From Sebastes aleutianus (taxonomy: Eukaryota > Chordata > Actinopteri > Perciformes > Sebastidae), in contig CAKAKS010000072.1 in assembly GCA_916700875.1 (NCBI GenBank), forward strand, positions 37,142,114 to 37,206,113: a stretch of DNA of 64,000 bases, written 5' to 3'. The translations under genes were made by a program, and so were the position numbers. Of the stretch, positions 27,301 to 40,256 are shown piece by piece. The notes beneath the pieces are model-generated. The model was not told where the DNA came from. It saw only the letters and a program-made list of their open reading frames with translations, and did no database searches. Position 1 is the stretch's first letter, and the number at the start of each line of letters is the position of its first letter.

Positions 27301-30300
27301 CAGTGCTTGTGCACATACATTTGGGTATGGAGTTCCTACCAACCTACAAACTGTGAAATAAGACAACACAGTCAGTTTTTTGTGGACTGCCTATAGATCA
27401 GAAAACATGTGATTCAAAAAGCCATTCAGATTTGGCTCCCCTTCCTATGTCACATGCAGGCTCATTAGAATATATCGCCCATGGCTACCACCTTTGCTAA
27501 GGTGCAGCATATTAAACGTAGACTGTAAAATAACGTTTCTTTCTTCTTCTCTCTGTGTTGATCAGGTGACTGCCTGGATAACGGCATGGCTTCTCCCAGC
27601 ACAGGGGACGACGACGACCCCGACAGAGACAAACTGCACAACAAAAAGAGAGGCATCTTCCCCAAAGTGGCCACCAACATCCTGAGAGCCTGGCTTTTTC
27701 AGCACTTGACGGTAAGTGCATCAACCTCATTTACATTCGCTGTTTTTGACATTTAGCTACTCAAAATGTTGAGAAAGTAGAAATTTAGTTATGTGAGTGT
27801 CAGTAAGTGGAAGACTGTCAGTGATTCGGCTGTTTGTATACCAGCCATTATGCACATAAATACAGAGTCCGTCCCCCTTGGCTCTTACTGTACCAGTCTT
27901 TGCTTCGGTCCAGGCGGTGGAATGTGCAGCCTGCTAGCTGCACAGTAGTGATGGCGAGATGAGGCTTCATGAAGCACTGAAGCTCTCCAGCAAATTGTTT
28001 CGCAAAAGGGTTCATGTCACGAGGCTTCATCTGGGCTTCATATGCACACAAAACCACCCATCGGTCAAATAGTGTAAAACAGGTACATATATTCCAGATA
28101 TGTGGCAGTGGTTTAACTGGGCACAGGGCAGTGAATGTGCTTGTGTAACTAAAGGAAAATGATAGATGGGAGACATTATTTGTTTTTATTCAGGAATAAC
28201 AGGTTCTCAACTGTATTTCGGCTTCGGGCATCTTCAATGACGTCATTTGTCTAAAACGATACAAGCCTTGATATGCGCTTCACAGAAAACTTCCTGGATT
28301 ACTCGACACACGCTCCGAAGCCTCGGCACATCACGTAACCTCACTACTGCACAGCAGCGTCGGGTATCAGCGGGTGAAGCCAGGTCTCCGTTATTAACAT
28401 CATACAGCAGTCCCTGACAGACTTGTTAGCTGCCTTCTGTAGCTCCAATTCGTCCACTTTGTGAACAATGGATCTGGCGTTAGAGAGAAAGATGCTTGGT
28501 AGCGGTGGTTTGTGTGGATGCTTCTTTAGCCTAGCCAGCAGTCCCACCCGGCATCCCTGTTTCTGCTTCCTCTCTCTACGCCGCCTACGTCGCTTCTCTG
28601 AGCCGATAACAATCCACGTAGACCCCGGTGATCCGGATATGTCCGCCGGTATGTCCGCCAGCGGTACTGTGCTGTAATCCGACGTTGATTAAGTCTTGAC
28701 GACTATACACATACTTTGCCTGAAAAACTAGCGCCAAACTATGAAGCGAAAAGCCGCTGCACTGACGTGCGCCGCCATCATGAAAAAAACAGCAACGGCA
28801 GCTGGTAGAATGTACACTGCAGCACGGTTCTACGATCTCGCTGTAAAGGCAGATCGTAGAGACATTTTAATCGTTCACGATCTGATATCGTCATATCGCA
28901 CACCCCTACTCACAACTCTCCTAGAAGTGTTTTTATTCGGGACATGAATGTCGAGGATTGTGACGTGAATGTTTGTGTAATTTAACCAATCGAATGTGTG
29001 ATGGGATAATCTCCCCAAATAACGGAATATTCCTTTAAAGTCAGTTATTACAAAAAGTAAAATATTTTTTTTTACGGTTTGGTACATTTGAGCTCAAATT
29101 AAATGAAAAATGATTGTGCGTAGAAGACATGATGGCCGTGTGATATTTACTTTATTGTGTGTAAATCGTAAAAGAGCAGTTGACTGTAGTTTAAAGGTTC
29201 CCAGGTGTCGTCTGGCTCTGCAGATCTCTACAGTCTCGCTAATAAACACTTAATCAGCACTTGTGGCTGGTTTTTTTTCGGAGGATTGAACTCGTGCCCT
29301 TCCACTTCTGTGCTGACATTTCTGTCCACTTTGAAGTTGTGTTGACCTCCTCACCCCCTACCGTCCCGCCCTGCTCCCCACCTGTTCACAACCTGGGGAC
29401 GTTCTCAGTCTGGGTTGATGACCTTTGACCTATGCTGTGGTCCAGGTATTTCACCTGTGGGCTCTTCAGAGGCATCCTGACAGGAGGAAAGCAGAGCTTT
29501 GACTTTATACGAGAGGAATGGGATTTGAAATCCGTTCTGGTCGAATTTAACTTCAGGGTTTGGTACCAAGAACCAGTTTAGTATTATTTAGCAGCTTGTT
29601 CCTAATATTAATAATACTGAATATTCTTTAAGGAACTTTTTTAATTCCACCTTTGGATTCCTGAAAATGACCTTCAGCATTTCCGTCTACATCGCTGGTT
29701 ACGCATGCTTTAACTCATGTACACAGGGTTTAAAATGATGCATGCTAACCATGGGCGGATTATGAGACAATGGGCCCCTAGGCACAGATAAGAGGCCCCA
29801 CCAACTCTCCTACATAGGAACAAGACACAGACTTTTCTTGTTGTTTAGCCTATTGTTGTTTTTTTGCGGTCATTTTGTGTCATTGTGGTCATTATGAGTC
29901 TTTGTAGTTACTTTGTGTCTCTTTGTATGTACTTTCTGTGTCTTTGTGGTCATTTTAAGTCTTTGTAGTTGCTTTGTGACTCTTTGTTGTCATTTTGTGT
30001 CACTTTGTGGTCATTGTGTGTCTTTTTGTAGTTGTTTTGGTCTTTTTGTAGTTGTTTTGTATCTCTTTGTAGTTGTTTTGTGTCTCTTTGTAGTTGTTTT
30101 GTGTCTCTTAGTGGTTGTTTTGTGTCTCTTTGTAGTTGTTTTGGGTGTCTTTGTAGTTGTTTTGGGTATCTTTGTGGTTGTTTTGTGTCTCTTTGTAGTT
30201 GTTTTGTGTCTCTTTGTAGTTGTTTTGGGTCTCTTTGTAGTTGTTTTGTGTCTCTTTGTAGTTGTTTTGGGTCTCTTTGTAGTTGTTTCGGGTATCTTTG

Positions 30301-32557
30301 TGGTTGTTTTGTGTCTCTTTGGCGTAATTTAACAAACAAACTAACTCATTAGGTGTAACTGTGAAAGGTTTGTCTGCTCTGCTTTTGACGGGTTTTGTCC
30401 AAAGTATTTGAACAAGATATATTCCCACCAAGCTTTATATTACTATATTTCTGTTTATCAGCATAAAACATAAATCAATTTCCAATCATTCTAATAGTGA
30501 GAACGTAAGAACCTCTAAAGGGAAATATTATTTTTTACGAGCGTGAAGCTGAAATGAATCGTCCAGTAAAAATGGGAGGACCGGCTCGGTGCTGAAAATC
30601 CCAGTCGTGACTGACTCATAGTTTTGGCTGAGGCCAGCAGAACAACCAAACACCCCCTCCACCACCTATTCCTCCCATCTCCCCCTGCCTGCCTCCAAAC
30701 ATGGAGAGGCTAAATCGGTCCCTGCTCGGCGGGGGTCGGGGCCGCTGCCAGGACTCTGAGCTGAACCTGGAGGACAGCGAGTCCTGCAGCAGATGGGAGG
30801 TGAGAGGAGCGGTGGGAGGGAGAGGGAACACTGGTACCTGAGAGAGGGAGGGAGGGAGGGAGGGAGGGAAGGCGCTAGCTGTTGGAGGTTAAGGTTATGT
30901 GAAGGGCAACAGTACGTTTAACACACAAAGCAGAGAAAATAATGAAACAACATGGAGACAGGTTTGAAATAGGGGTGTTGCGATATACCGGTATTGACAA
31001 TAACTGTGATATTTAAAAATAAAATATTGATATCATGTTAATAATACACATATGATAATATAATTTAAATAATCCAGCGCCTCTTAAATCACACTTTTGT
31101 ACAGCAATGGTTATAGACTTTTTCTCTCTCTACCTCCCTACTCTCCTATTTTGAATGTAATTCATTTGCTAAAAAAGACACAAAACACACAATGATCTAA
31201 GTTAAGGATGAATTTGACTGACATTATTATTATTTTTTTTTCTATTCAAATTTTCTATAGATATTCTTTTGGCCACGATAATCATGTAATGAAACAACAG
31301 TCCCAGATAATAAAGAGGCTCTTCACCGCATGGAGATTATTTTCAGTTACATGACTGAGGAAATATATCTGCGCTCCTGAAGGTGTTGGAGGGCAGTGCA
31401 TCTTTGATGAAAGTGAAAAATCTCACAACATGGCTTATTGCTAGTATATTTATTTATGGCGTTAAAATGTGATGAATATTATGCTTGTTTAGGTACATGA
31501 AGGTCAGCACACTGACAGCTGTTGTTGCCTGTTGGGCTTGAGTTTGCCATGTTATGATTTGAGCATATTATTTTATGCTAAAAGCAGTACCTGTGAGGGT
31601 TTCTAGACAACATTTGTCATTGTTTTGTGTTGTTAATTGGTTTCCAATAATAAATATATAAATACATTTGCATAAAGCAGTATATTTGCCCACTCTCATG
31701 TTGAAAAGAGTATTAAATACTTGACAAATCTCCCTTTAAGGTACATTTTGAACAGATACAAAATGTGAGATTAATTTGCGATTAATCGGGATTAACTAAG
31801 GACAATTCATGTGATTAATCGCAATTAAATATTTGAATCGATTGACAGACAACACACTGCATAATAAGTACTTTTACTTTTGACATTTGAATATATTTTG
31901 CTGCTTCTGTAGTAGAGTAAAATTAGGAATTAGGGCTGCTCCCTCTTAGTTGATTAGTCGACTAATCGGTCATTTTGGTCTTAGTTGACTGAGATTTCTT
32001 TAGTCGATTAGTCATTTTTTTTATGCTTTTTTCATGCTCAATGAATTATTTCCAAGAAACGTATGTGCACATCTCTGGTAAACACAAGATTAAATTGTGC
32101 TTTTGTGTGATTATTTGTGGAGAAACTCGGTTTAACAGAGCTGTTGATTTAAATCAACTAATGGATTAGTCGACAAAAGTGTTAGCTACTAAGAATTTCG
32201 TCGGTCGAGGAATGTATGACTTTTACTATTTTCTTTATGTATCACCACTGTGTGTGTGTGTGTGCCCACTTGTGCACTAATAGTAGAGCATAATAACGCT
32301 TTTGAATTGACGGCCTGTTTTTGTTAAGTTCCGCAGTCAGACTCTTTGTTATTGGCCCGCTTTAATCCTGATGGACATGGTTACCGTGGTTACGCAGAGT
32401 GCTAATGGAAAAGTTGGAGACGCAACATGTGGAAAATGTCTGATTCAGAAAAGGATCATTCTGAAAAATTTCACTCATCATCCTTCTGCATTTTTAAATC
32501 TTTGGGCCTCGCAACAGCAACACTGCTCACCTGGGTGTGTGTTTGTGTTTGTGTGTG

Positions 32558-32592
<35 letters not shown>

Positions 32593-32701
32593 TGTAAACA
32601 GCACGTCGGCTTGCGGCTCAGCTTTTATGAGCTGTGGCTCAGAGGAGGCTGCTGGAGTTTGTGTATGACTTCAGGGGAGGAAGCCAGAACACCCTCTGAC
32701 A

Positions 32702-32739
<38 letters not shown>

Positions 32740-35700
32740 CCCTACATTTTCACATTTTTATTTCATGTAAAAGTGCAAAAAGCAACTGGAAGGCATCCTC
32801 CCTGTTAATGTAATTAGTGTGTAATTTACCTCCCTCTCGCTCACAGATGTTATTTGCCTCCTTAAATGACTTCTTTACAAACCCGAGCACAAACAGGTGG
32901 TGGAAGCTTTGTGTACGCTACCATTTGTTTACAGTCACCCAATTCATTAAAGAGCTGCTTTGGCTTACAAATTACACATGTGACTCCATCAAAACAGCTG
33001 GAAAGACTTTGCACGTTCAAGTGCTTCTCAGCATGCTGACGACGACAGAGCGGCAGAATTTGCAAAAAAAAAAATACTCCAGCGTCGGTATGAAGAGACG
33101 AGAGAAACGACTCCAAAACTTCAAAGCGAGCGCCACAATTACAGAGAAGGACTTCACCCACTCGCCTGTCGACCGGCTGAGGAATGGGCCTCCTGAGCCG
33201 AGCGGGACAGATGAGTTAGCAGGAAGCCCCGGCGCTGACCTCGCAGCCCCCCTGCCCTCCAACCATCAGGGGTCAGGGGGCACCGGGACACCTCCATCCA
33301 TCCATCAGCAGCTGTTTACAGCCGCATAGCTGCAGATGTGATGGCGAGGCCACGGCGAACCACAGGCACCAACACGTGTTCAGCCGCCTGCCGCCACCCA
33401 GAGATACAACCCCCAACCATCATCTCACCAGAGTCATGACCGTACAGGAAGTCTCGCTCTTATAACGCTATCAAACATCAAACGCCACCGATGTGAAATC
33501 CACCATCATATCGCAGTCTCTGTCCATCATCATATTCATATGTTATCACGTAATCATTGGCGCCACAGATTTAACAAAAGGAGATCATTAAACATGGTGG
33601 TGATTGTGTTTACGCACTCCACCTCCAAACTTAGAGACCCAAAAAATTAAAATGTGATTTCTTCGATCTGCTGCAGCTTTGTCTCTGTTTTAGTTTCTAC
33701 TTTTATTGCTCAACAGATTAGGAAGTAATGAATTAATCAGTAACAACAACAAGGATGAAATCACCTAAATTCGAAAACGTTCGATGACCACCGCAGGATG
33801 TTTTCAGAGCTGGCTTCACCGTGTGTCCTGTTATCCTTCGGAGCTTTTGCTATTATTCTTATTTTCAGGTGCATACTTGTATTTTGTGTTTCTACTAGAA
33901 CATGTTTAAATGCTTTATTAATGAAAAAATGCTTTATTTTTCTCATACTGGCTGTGCTGCTCTTTTCACCCTCTGTCTGAAACGCTCTGTTTGAGCTCCT
34001 GCCCCCTGAGAGTAGCTCCCTTTGGCCTGGACTTAAGGCTTTGGAACTTTACAAACCTTTTACATGCTCAAAAAACTATATAACGCACTAAAGAAAAGGG
34101 AAAAAGCACAAAAGCATAATAGGTCCTCTTTAAAAAACGGACGCTACACATCTGCAAGTTGCAATTAAGCCCATGAATATTGGAGCAGTATGTAGGGATG
34201 TGAAGCAAAGTCAGCAGTGGACTCAGCAATGGCAGAAAGTTTTAAAAAGAAACTGCTGCTTTTTCTGCCGTTCCGATGTCGGCCGGTGATGAGTCAGGCT
34301 TGATCTGCCACATAGTGGATCTACTTTTTATGGCACAGTCGCACCAGCAATTAAAAACCATGCAATCAGTGAGTTGGCGTGCAGCGACAAAGTAAATCAG
34401 TGCAAATCTTTGAGAAGCAAATTCATTCCTGTTGATTGACAGCTAGTCGTCTTCACAGTTCTGACCTTTTAGGGAAACAGAGAAAACCATAGACTGTATA
34501 AAATATGGACAAAGTCTCTGTGTCGTCAGCCATGGGGTTTCGGAAGAGCCGTTGTGAAGCTCAAAGTGGGTGGCTCCAGCCGTCGTCATCTTGACAGCCT
34601 CCCGATTAATCAAAAAATGGTCAAAGGTGGATTGTCGGTGGAGCTGAGGCGGCCCACAAGCAAACTTGTTTGGGAGTCTAAAGGGTTTTTAAATCTTATA
34701 TCAATACAGCTTTCTAAGAGTTAAGTTTCCTGTAACAGGTATTTTGAACCTTTTTTTTTTATTTTATCATAATAAAAAAATATATATACAAGCTGTAACC
34801 GTCGTATGGAAGCAGTGCAGAGCGGCAGCTGTGAGCTAGCCAGTGGGGCACGTCCACATGCGCGAACATGCACTAAAAGCATGCGCGGCCGGCCCAGCGA
34901 TGTGAACAAAGCACAGGGAAGCTCTGACAACACACACAGAGGGAGAGAGACTTCATTCTCTGCTCAGGTAGACATTACTCCTCTATATCTTTACATAGCT
35001 AATAGTTGTTTGATGCTATAATAATGCTGTGAATATCAAATTTAGCACCTTTTAAATGTGATTGCATGTTTTATCCTGTTAAAGGGGAAAACAATCTGAA
35101 TCTATTACATTTGTCTGGAAGACCTCACGATCTCTGAAATGCAGAGACAGATTTAGTAGCAAAGGTCAAAGATTCAGTCGAACAAAGTCGGAGGGTGTTT
35201 TCATAGAACTAAGAAACAAATCTCTACGTTTCTTAGACAAGAACAAAAGGTCCAGCTATGAGGATTGTAGTTTGTATAATCTAAACATAAAACTCTCTGT
35301 TTCTGGTAAAAAATAATGGCCTCTGTGATCAGACGTTCATTTCCCTGCAGTGTGAGGAAGGCTGTTCCGTGGCTCCCTCACCCTGCAGTGAAAACATCAT
35401 CCATTACCTCTGTGACAGGCCCCCCAGGGACCCCAGGGCCTGGCTCTCTGTGGGGGTCGCCTTTATTGACCTCTCACCCCCCCCAACACACACACACACA
35501 CACAAAATGTCCAGCATGTGGTCACATACATCACGAAGCAGCCTTTCTTCCCTGACAGCGTAAATGAGCGTCCGTCAGATAATGAAGCGAGGAGGCGAGG
35601 CCAATCAGACGGCAGATGGAGGGAAAGATTCGAGCTGTCTGAAAGACACCCTGAAAAACATGTTGAGGAAAAAACACACAGGTTAAAGACAGCTTCAAAA

Positions 35701-35841
35701 AAACGTTTTCAGCAATAATCTCCAACTTTTTTCTTCTAAATAAATGCTTTGCTGATCATTATCATCATAATCAATCAAACTGAATTGTATCATATCAGAG
35801 GTGGACGACTCTGGACCAATGCTGACATGTTTGTGAAATGC

Positions 35842-35892
<51 letters not shown>

Positions 35893-38800
35893 AGACACTG
35901 TAATGAGTAGTAATTACAGCCTCTTAACAGGTTTACTGGGACACTAAACAACAACACCTCCCCCACATCACAGCATAAAATGGTGTGTGTTTGGAGGTGT
36001 GTAACATGCATTTAGAGTCCTGCATCAGTGTGTGTGTTCAGACCTGCCAGTTAGCCTCGCTTGCATCCCTTAATGTAAATATGCAGATGAAAGGAAAGTC
36101 AAATAATCTTTTCCAAACATGGTTTCTGTCATTTTAGGTAGTTCTTATCACGCTGATGTATGTTCAAGTGATAGTTTGGTTTTAATTAGTTATTTCATGC
36201 TATAGAAGGGGGTGAGACGTCGTGATTGACAGCTGTGAGTCTCTCGCTGGCAAGCTGCAGCTGTGCTCGGTTCACGATTGGTTCGGGCGGATGACCTCGA
36301 TACCGCTGCTCCACCGCCCGATCACTACTGCGCAGACTCTGGCTCCAAATGCTTGTTTCACCTCTGACAACAGCCAGTTTGTTGCATCCGTAACCACACC
36401 CAACAGTGATGTCACAGTGTCCTGGAGTACACCTGTACATCACTGCAGCAAGATGAGACATTAAACCACTGGAGGTCAGTAAAAATAAGATTGTGGTTTT
36501 GGCAAATAAATTTTGGTTACGATTAAGCAGACATGTAAAGGTTTTGTTGTCAGGTTAAAGTTACTACGAGAAACTTTAGTTTGGTGTTGATTTTGGCGGT
36601 CCCTGTGGACAAAAGCGGTAGTGTTTCCAAGCACCAGAGTCCCTTGAGAAATCCAGCAGCGTGGTGTTGGTGTTGGCTACCAGCGGGGACTGGTAGCGCA
36701 GCGAGGCGAAGCTCTGCCTCTGGCTCAAGGAAGAGCCTTTACTGCCGGGCGCGGAGCTCCTACTGCAGGTCGAAGGATCTGGGTCTGTCCGCAGCGGGCT
36801 GGTTGCTGCTGGAGACCCCACTACAGTCTGAGCTGAAGGAATTTCTGGTGAACCTGCATGAATTTGTCTGATTTTGCACCAATGACAAGCATTAAGAATA
36901 CTTATGTAAGGGTTAATGTACAACGAGCCGGTCATTGTTGTGAAATATATAATAACTCCAACAGGGCAATGCGGTTCACGTCGGAGTCTTGCATCATCCT
37001 GAAGGGGTTTATTTCACAACAATGACCCGCTAGCTGTACATTATCCCGCTTATTACTCAGCTACTTACTTAGGTAATCAATAATTTGACAAAAAAACGGT
37101 CCGCCAGAGTCCGACATCAGCACTGCGCCCATAGCAACGGTCTGTTATACAAGTTAAAAGTTCCTCACAGTAACTTTAAGTGTCATTTCTTCTGCTCAAA
37201 TTAGTAATCTGTACACTCCTAAATTAAACTCTGCCCTCACAATACTAAATTCATGCCCTTTATTATTATTATTATTTTCATTTTTACATTATTTAGACAA
37301 GCTCTATACCTTCTTCCAGACCAGCCGCTGAGCCCTGGCGGTGCTCGTCCAGGCTGCTCCCTGCTAACAGGATTATAATTTTATAACGAGCAGGTGGCTC
37401 CAGATTAAAATCCTGAGTGGAAACTCTGAAATTAGACTGGGAGGTGGACCAGCCCTGAACCATGCACCATGTGTTTTTACTCTCGCCTCGTTTGGTGGTG
37501 GGAAGATTCTGCGGTTTCAAACATTTAACCCGTTTTCGTGCTGCATGTGATGAGCTGCTGCTGGGAGATTTTATGTGACTTGATGAGCAGTAAGAGCAGG
37601 AGGATGTTCCTGACCCAGCAGTGTGTGTTGCTCAGGTTTAAACAATCTCTGGTTCATGTGACGCCCCGGAGGTTCTTCACTTGCTTTGTCTCGTCTTGTT
37701 TTCGATGAAATCGTCGAAGGGACAATTAAAGCTCCTCCCTGGAGAAGGCTGCGACTTCGAGGCTGAAAATGTGATGAAACGACCTCGTGATTATCGCTCT
37801 TTGTGGCAAATTAGATGCAGTTTAGGCCAATTACCTGCTATCAGATCACAGGGAAAACACCGCAGTTTGGGCAGAGGGATGGGCCGGCTGGAGGAAAGAA
37901 GACATCAAAGACTTTCCCTCCTCACCACAGAGAGAGATGTGGCGAGTCTTCTGGTGTCGACCTGAGGCTGTTTGATTGGCTGGTGAATTCTTAAATAGCA
38001 TTAGAGAGTTTGTAGTGAAACCAGGAGGTGATGGATGGCGAAGGAGTCTTCCTGCTTTATATGTACTTGCCCTTGTCCTCACTGCCCCACTTCTATATGC
38101 TTATTTATTCCCTTTTTCTCAACAATGTGTTCCTGAAGATTATTTTTGTTAAAATTGTCATATACTTTACTACTATACTATAGTTTTTCTCGCTGTAGAG
38201 ACATTTAGAGACTATTTGTACATGACAGGTACTACTCACACTTGTTAATTTAGCGAGTGGTTCCTGCATGAGGCTAAATATTTCCATCTGAAATGTAGAA
38301 ACTCTCCCAAAAACTCATTCAGCGATCATCAAATGTCTTGTATGTCGGGCCAAAAGTCCCAAAAAAAAAAGACCAAAATATTCAGTTTACTATCACATAA
38401 AACAAAGAACATATTCAAACTCCAACTTCATTTAGTTTAAGGCATTAAAATTGTCATATGCTTTTTATGCTTTTATACTACTGTGGAGGAATTTGGCAGA
38501 CTATTTGTAGATGACTTGTACTTCAGGCCTGGACCACTCGACAATTTTGTTTAAACTTACGAGAAAATTTGAAATGCAACAAGTTCTCTTAAATCACTCA
38601 TACGAGCCACTTAAGAATGAAGTGGTTCCTGCATGAGGCCAAATATTTCCATCCCAAACGTAGAAAGTCTCCCAAAATGAAAACACATCTTGGAGCAGAC
38701 TGTGCTTCCCTTATAATTCCTGTTCTTCTGTTATTTTGTAAAGATTTGATTGCAACAAACTCGTGTCCCTGCCATGTGGCCGGTCTTTGGGATGCCCTGC

Positions 38801-40212
38801 TCTCTGCAGAGTTTAACGAGTCTGAACTTTAGCAGCGCTGCATGTTACATCAGTGTGAAAACAGCTCCTGAAAGTGCAGCTATCTGGGTCAGGGACGGGC
38901 AGCGACGTGCCGCGGAGGATCTGCAGCAGCTGGTTTCAGTCAGCAGATGAAGAAACTCTCACTTGCTGTCAGCTGTTGCAGTGAAACATTATTTATTGTT
39001 CACAGCTATACATGAACCTTTCTCTCCTGTCTTCTACCAGTAACTAGAGGTGGCTCAATGCTGCAGCACAGATACCAATCCCGTATCTTTTTTTTCCTCC
39101 TGAATTCAACATGAGGCTTCAAAAGTCTGAGTTAGACAACTCAAGTGGGTATTTCCCAAAGTTAAAGCCTTTTATAGAATAAAAATCCCTCTTTATGTTT
39201 CCCTGCTGAGCTGCGGCAAAGAGACACGTCCTGGCAGCCGCAAGTAGCTCTCTGTTTCCGGGAAAAAACACCAACAATAAACCTCCATACAGTATGGTTG
39301 CCAGGATAGTTTGATTTAACTGTAGCTCAGACTGCTGCAACATCATACTGATGAGGACGGTTTCTTACAATGAAGTCTCATTATGAGGGAATAAGTGTAA
39401 AGCCAGTGTGGACAGGAGGAATGATTACAGTGACAGTGATGATGACGGGGCTGCATCTAATGATTATTCTCACTATTAATTAATCTCAAGATTATTTTCT
39501 TGAAAAATGCCTGTTACAATTTCCCAAGGTGAGAGTTAATGAAACCGAAACTAAAACAGAGTCTAGCTTGTCCTATCTTGGAGTTAAAAGCAAATAGTCA
39601 CAATCCTACTGTATGGTTTTGACAGGTGGTATACTGTATGTTCAGGTTATGTCAAGGGCTGGGAGTAAATCGCAAATATTGTCTCCCGAACAGTTTTGTT
39701 GCAACCTTTATTTTATTAATTTTGTTTTAATATTTATTTAATTATATTCATAATATGTAATTATTTTATTTTCTGTTTTATTTACTCTTTTGTAAATGTG
39801 CCTTAAACACAGTATATACTCTGTATCTATCCTGTGCGGGTGGCGGGACCATGGGGATAAAAGTATAGGTGCTGGGAATCTGGTTTGTGAATTTATTTTA
39901 TTCATTTAGTTATTTTTATTTATTTACTATTATCATTACTATTTATTTATTTGGATTAATAAATAAAACATTTTTATTTGTTATATTATGTATTTTATCA
40001 TTTGTATTTATTTATATTTTTTATTATATTACCTTTTATTCTCTCCTTTGTTTTTCAATAGTTTGTTTTTCAATTTACAGTTACTGTCATATGTACATAT
40101 TTTTTATTTGTTGTGGTTTAGGTTATTGTAATCTTTTTTCTTAAGGAAACAATAAAAAGCACGATTATTTTAGTGACACACACACACACACACACGCGCA
40201 CACACGCACACT

Positions 40213-40256
<44 letters not shown>

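Noticed and set aside
30032..30325. CRISPR-like array
   Set aside because: Units are head-to-tail without unique spacers, the genome is eukaryotic, and there are no cas genes.
29913..30431. Long open frames on both strands with LFVVVLC or TKQLQRD-like periodic peptides
   Set aside because: They are translations of a 21-bp minisatellite; the period is a multiple of three and the unit lacks stops on both strands.
32371..33329. Two adjacent 145- and 170-codon frames
   Set aside because: The first crosses TG and AC microsatellites; the second has no family resemblance and no splice support. The DNA fits a regulatory block better.
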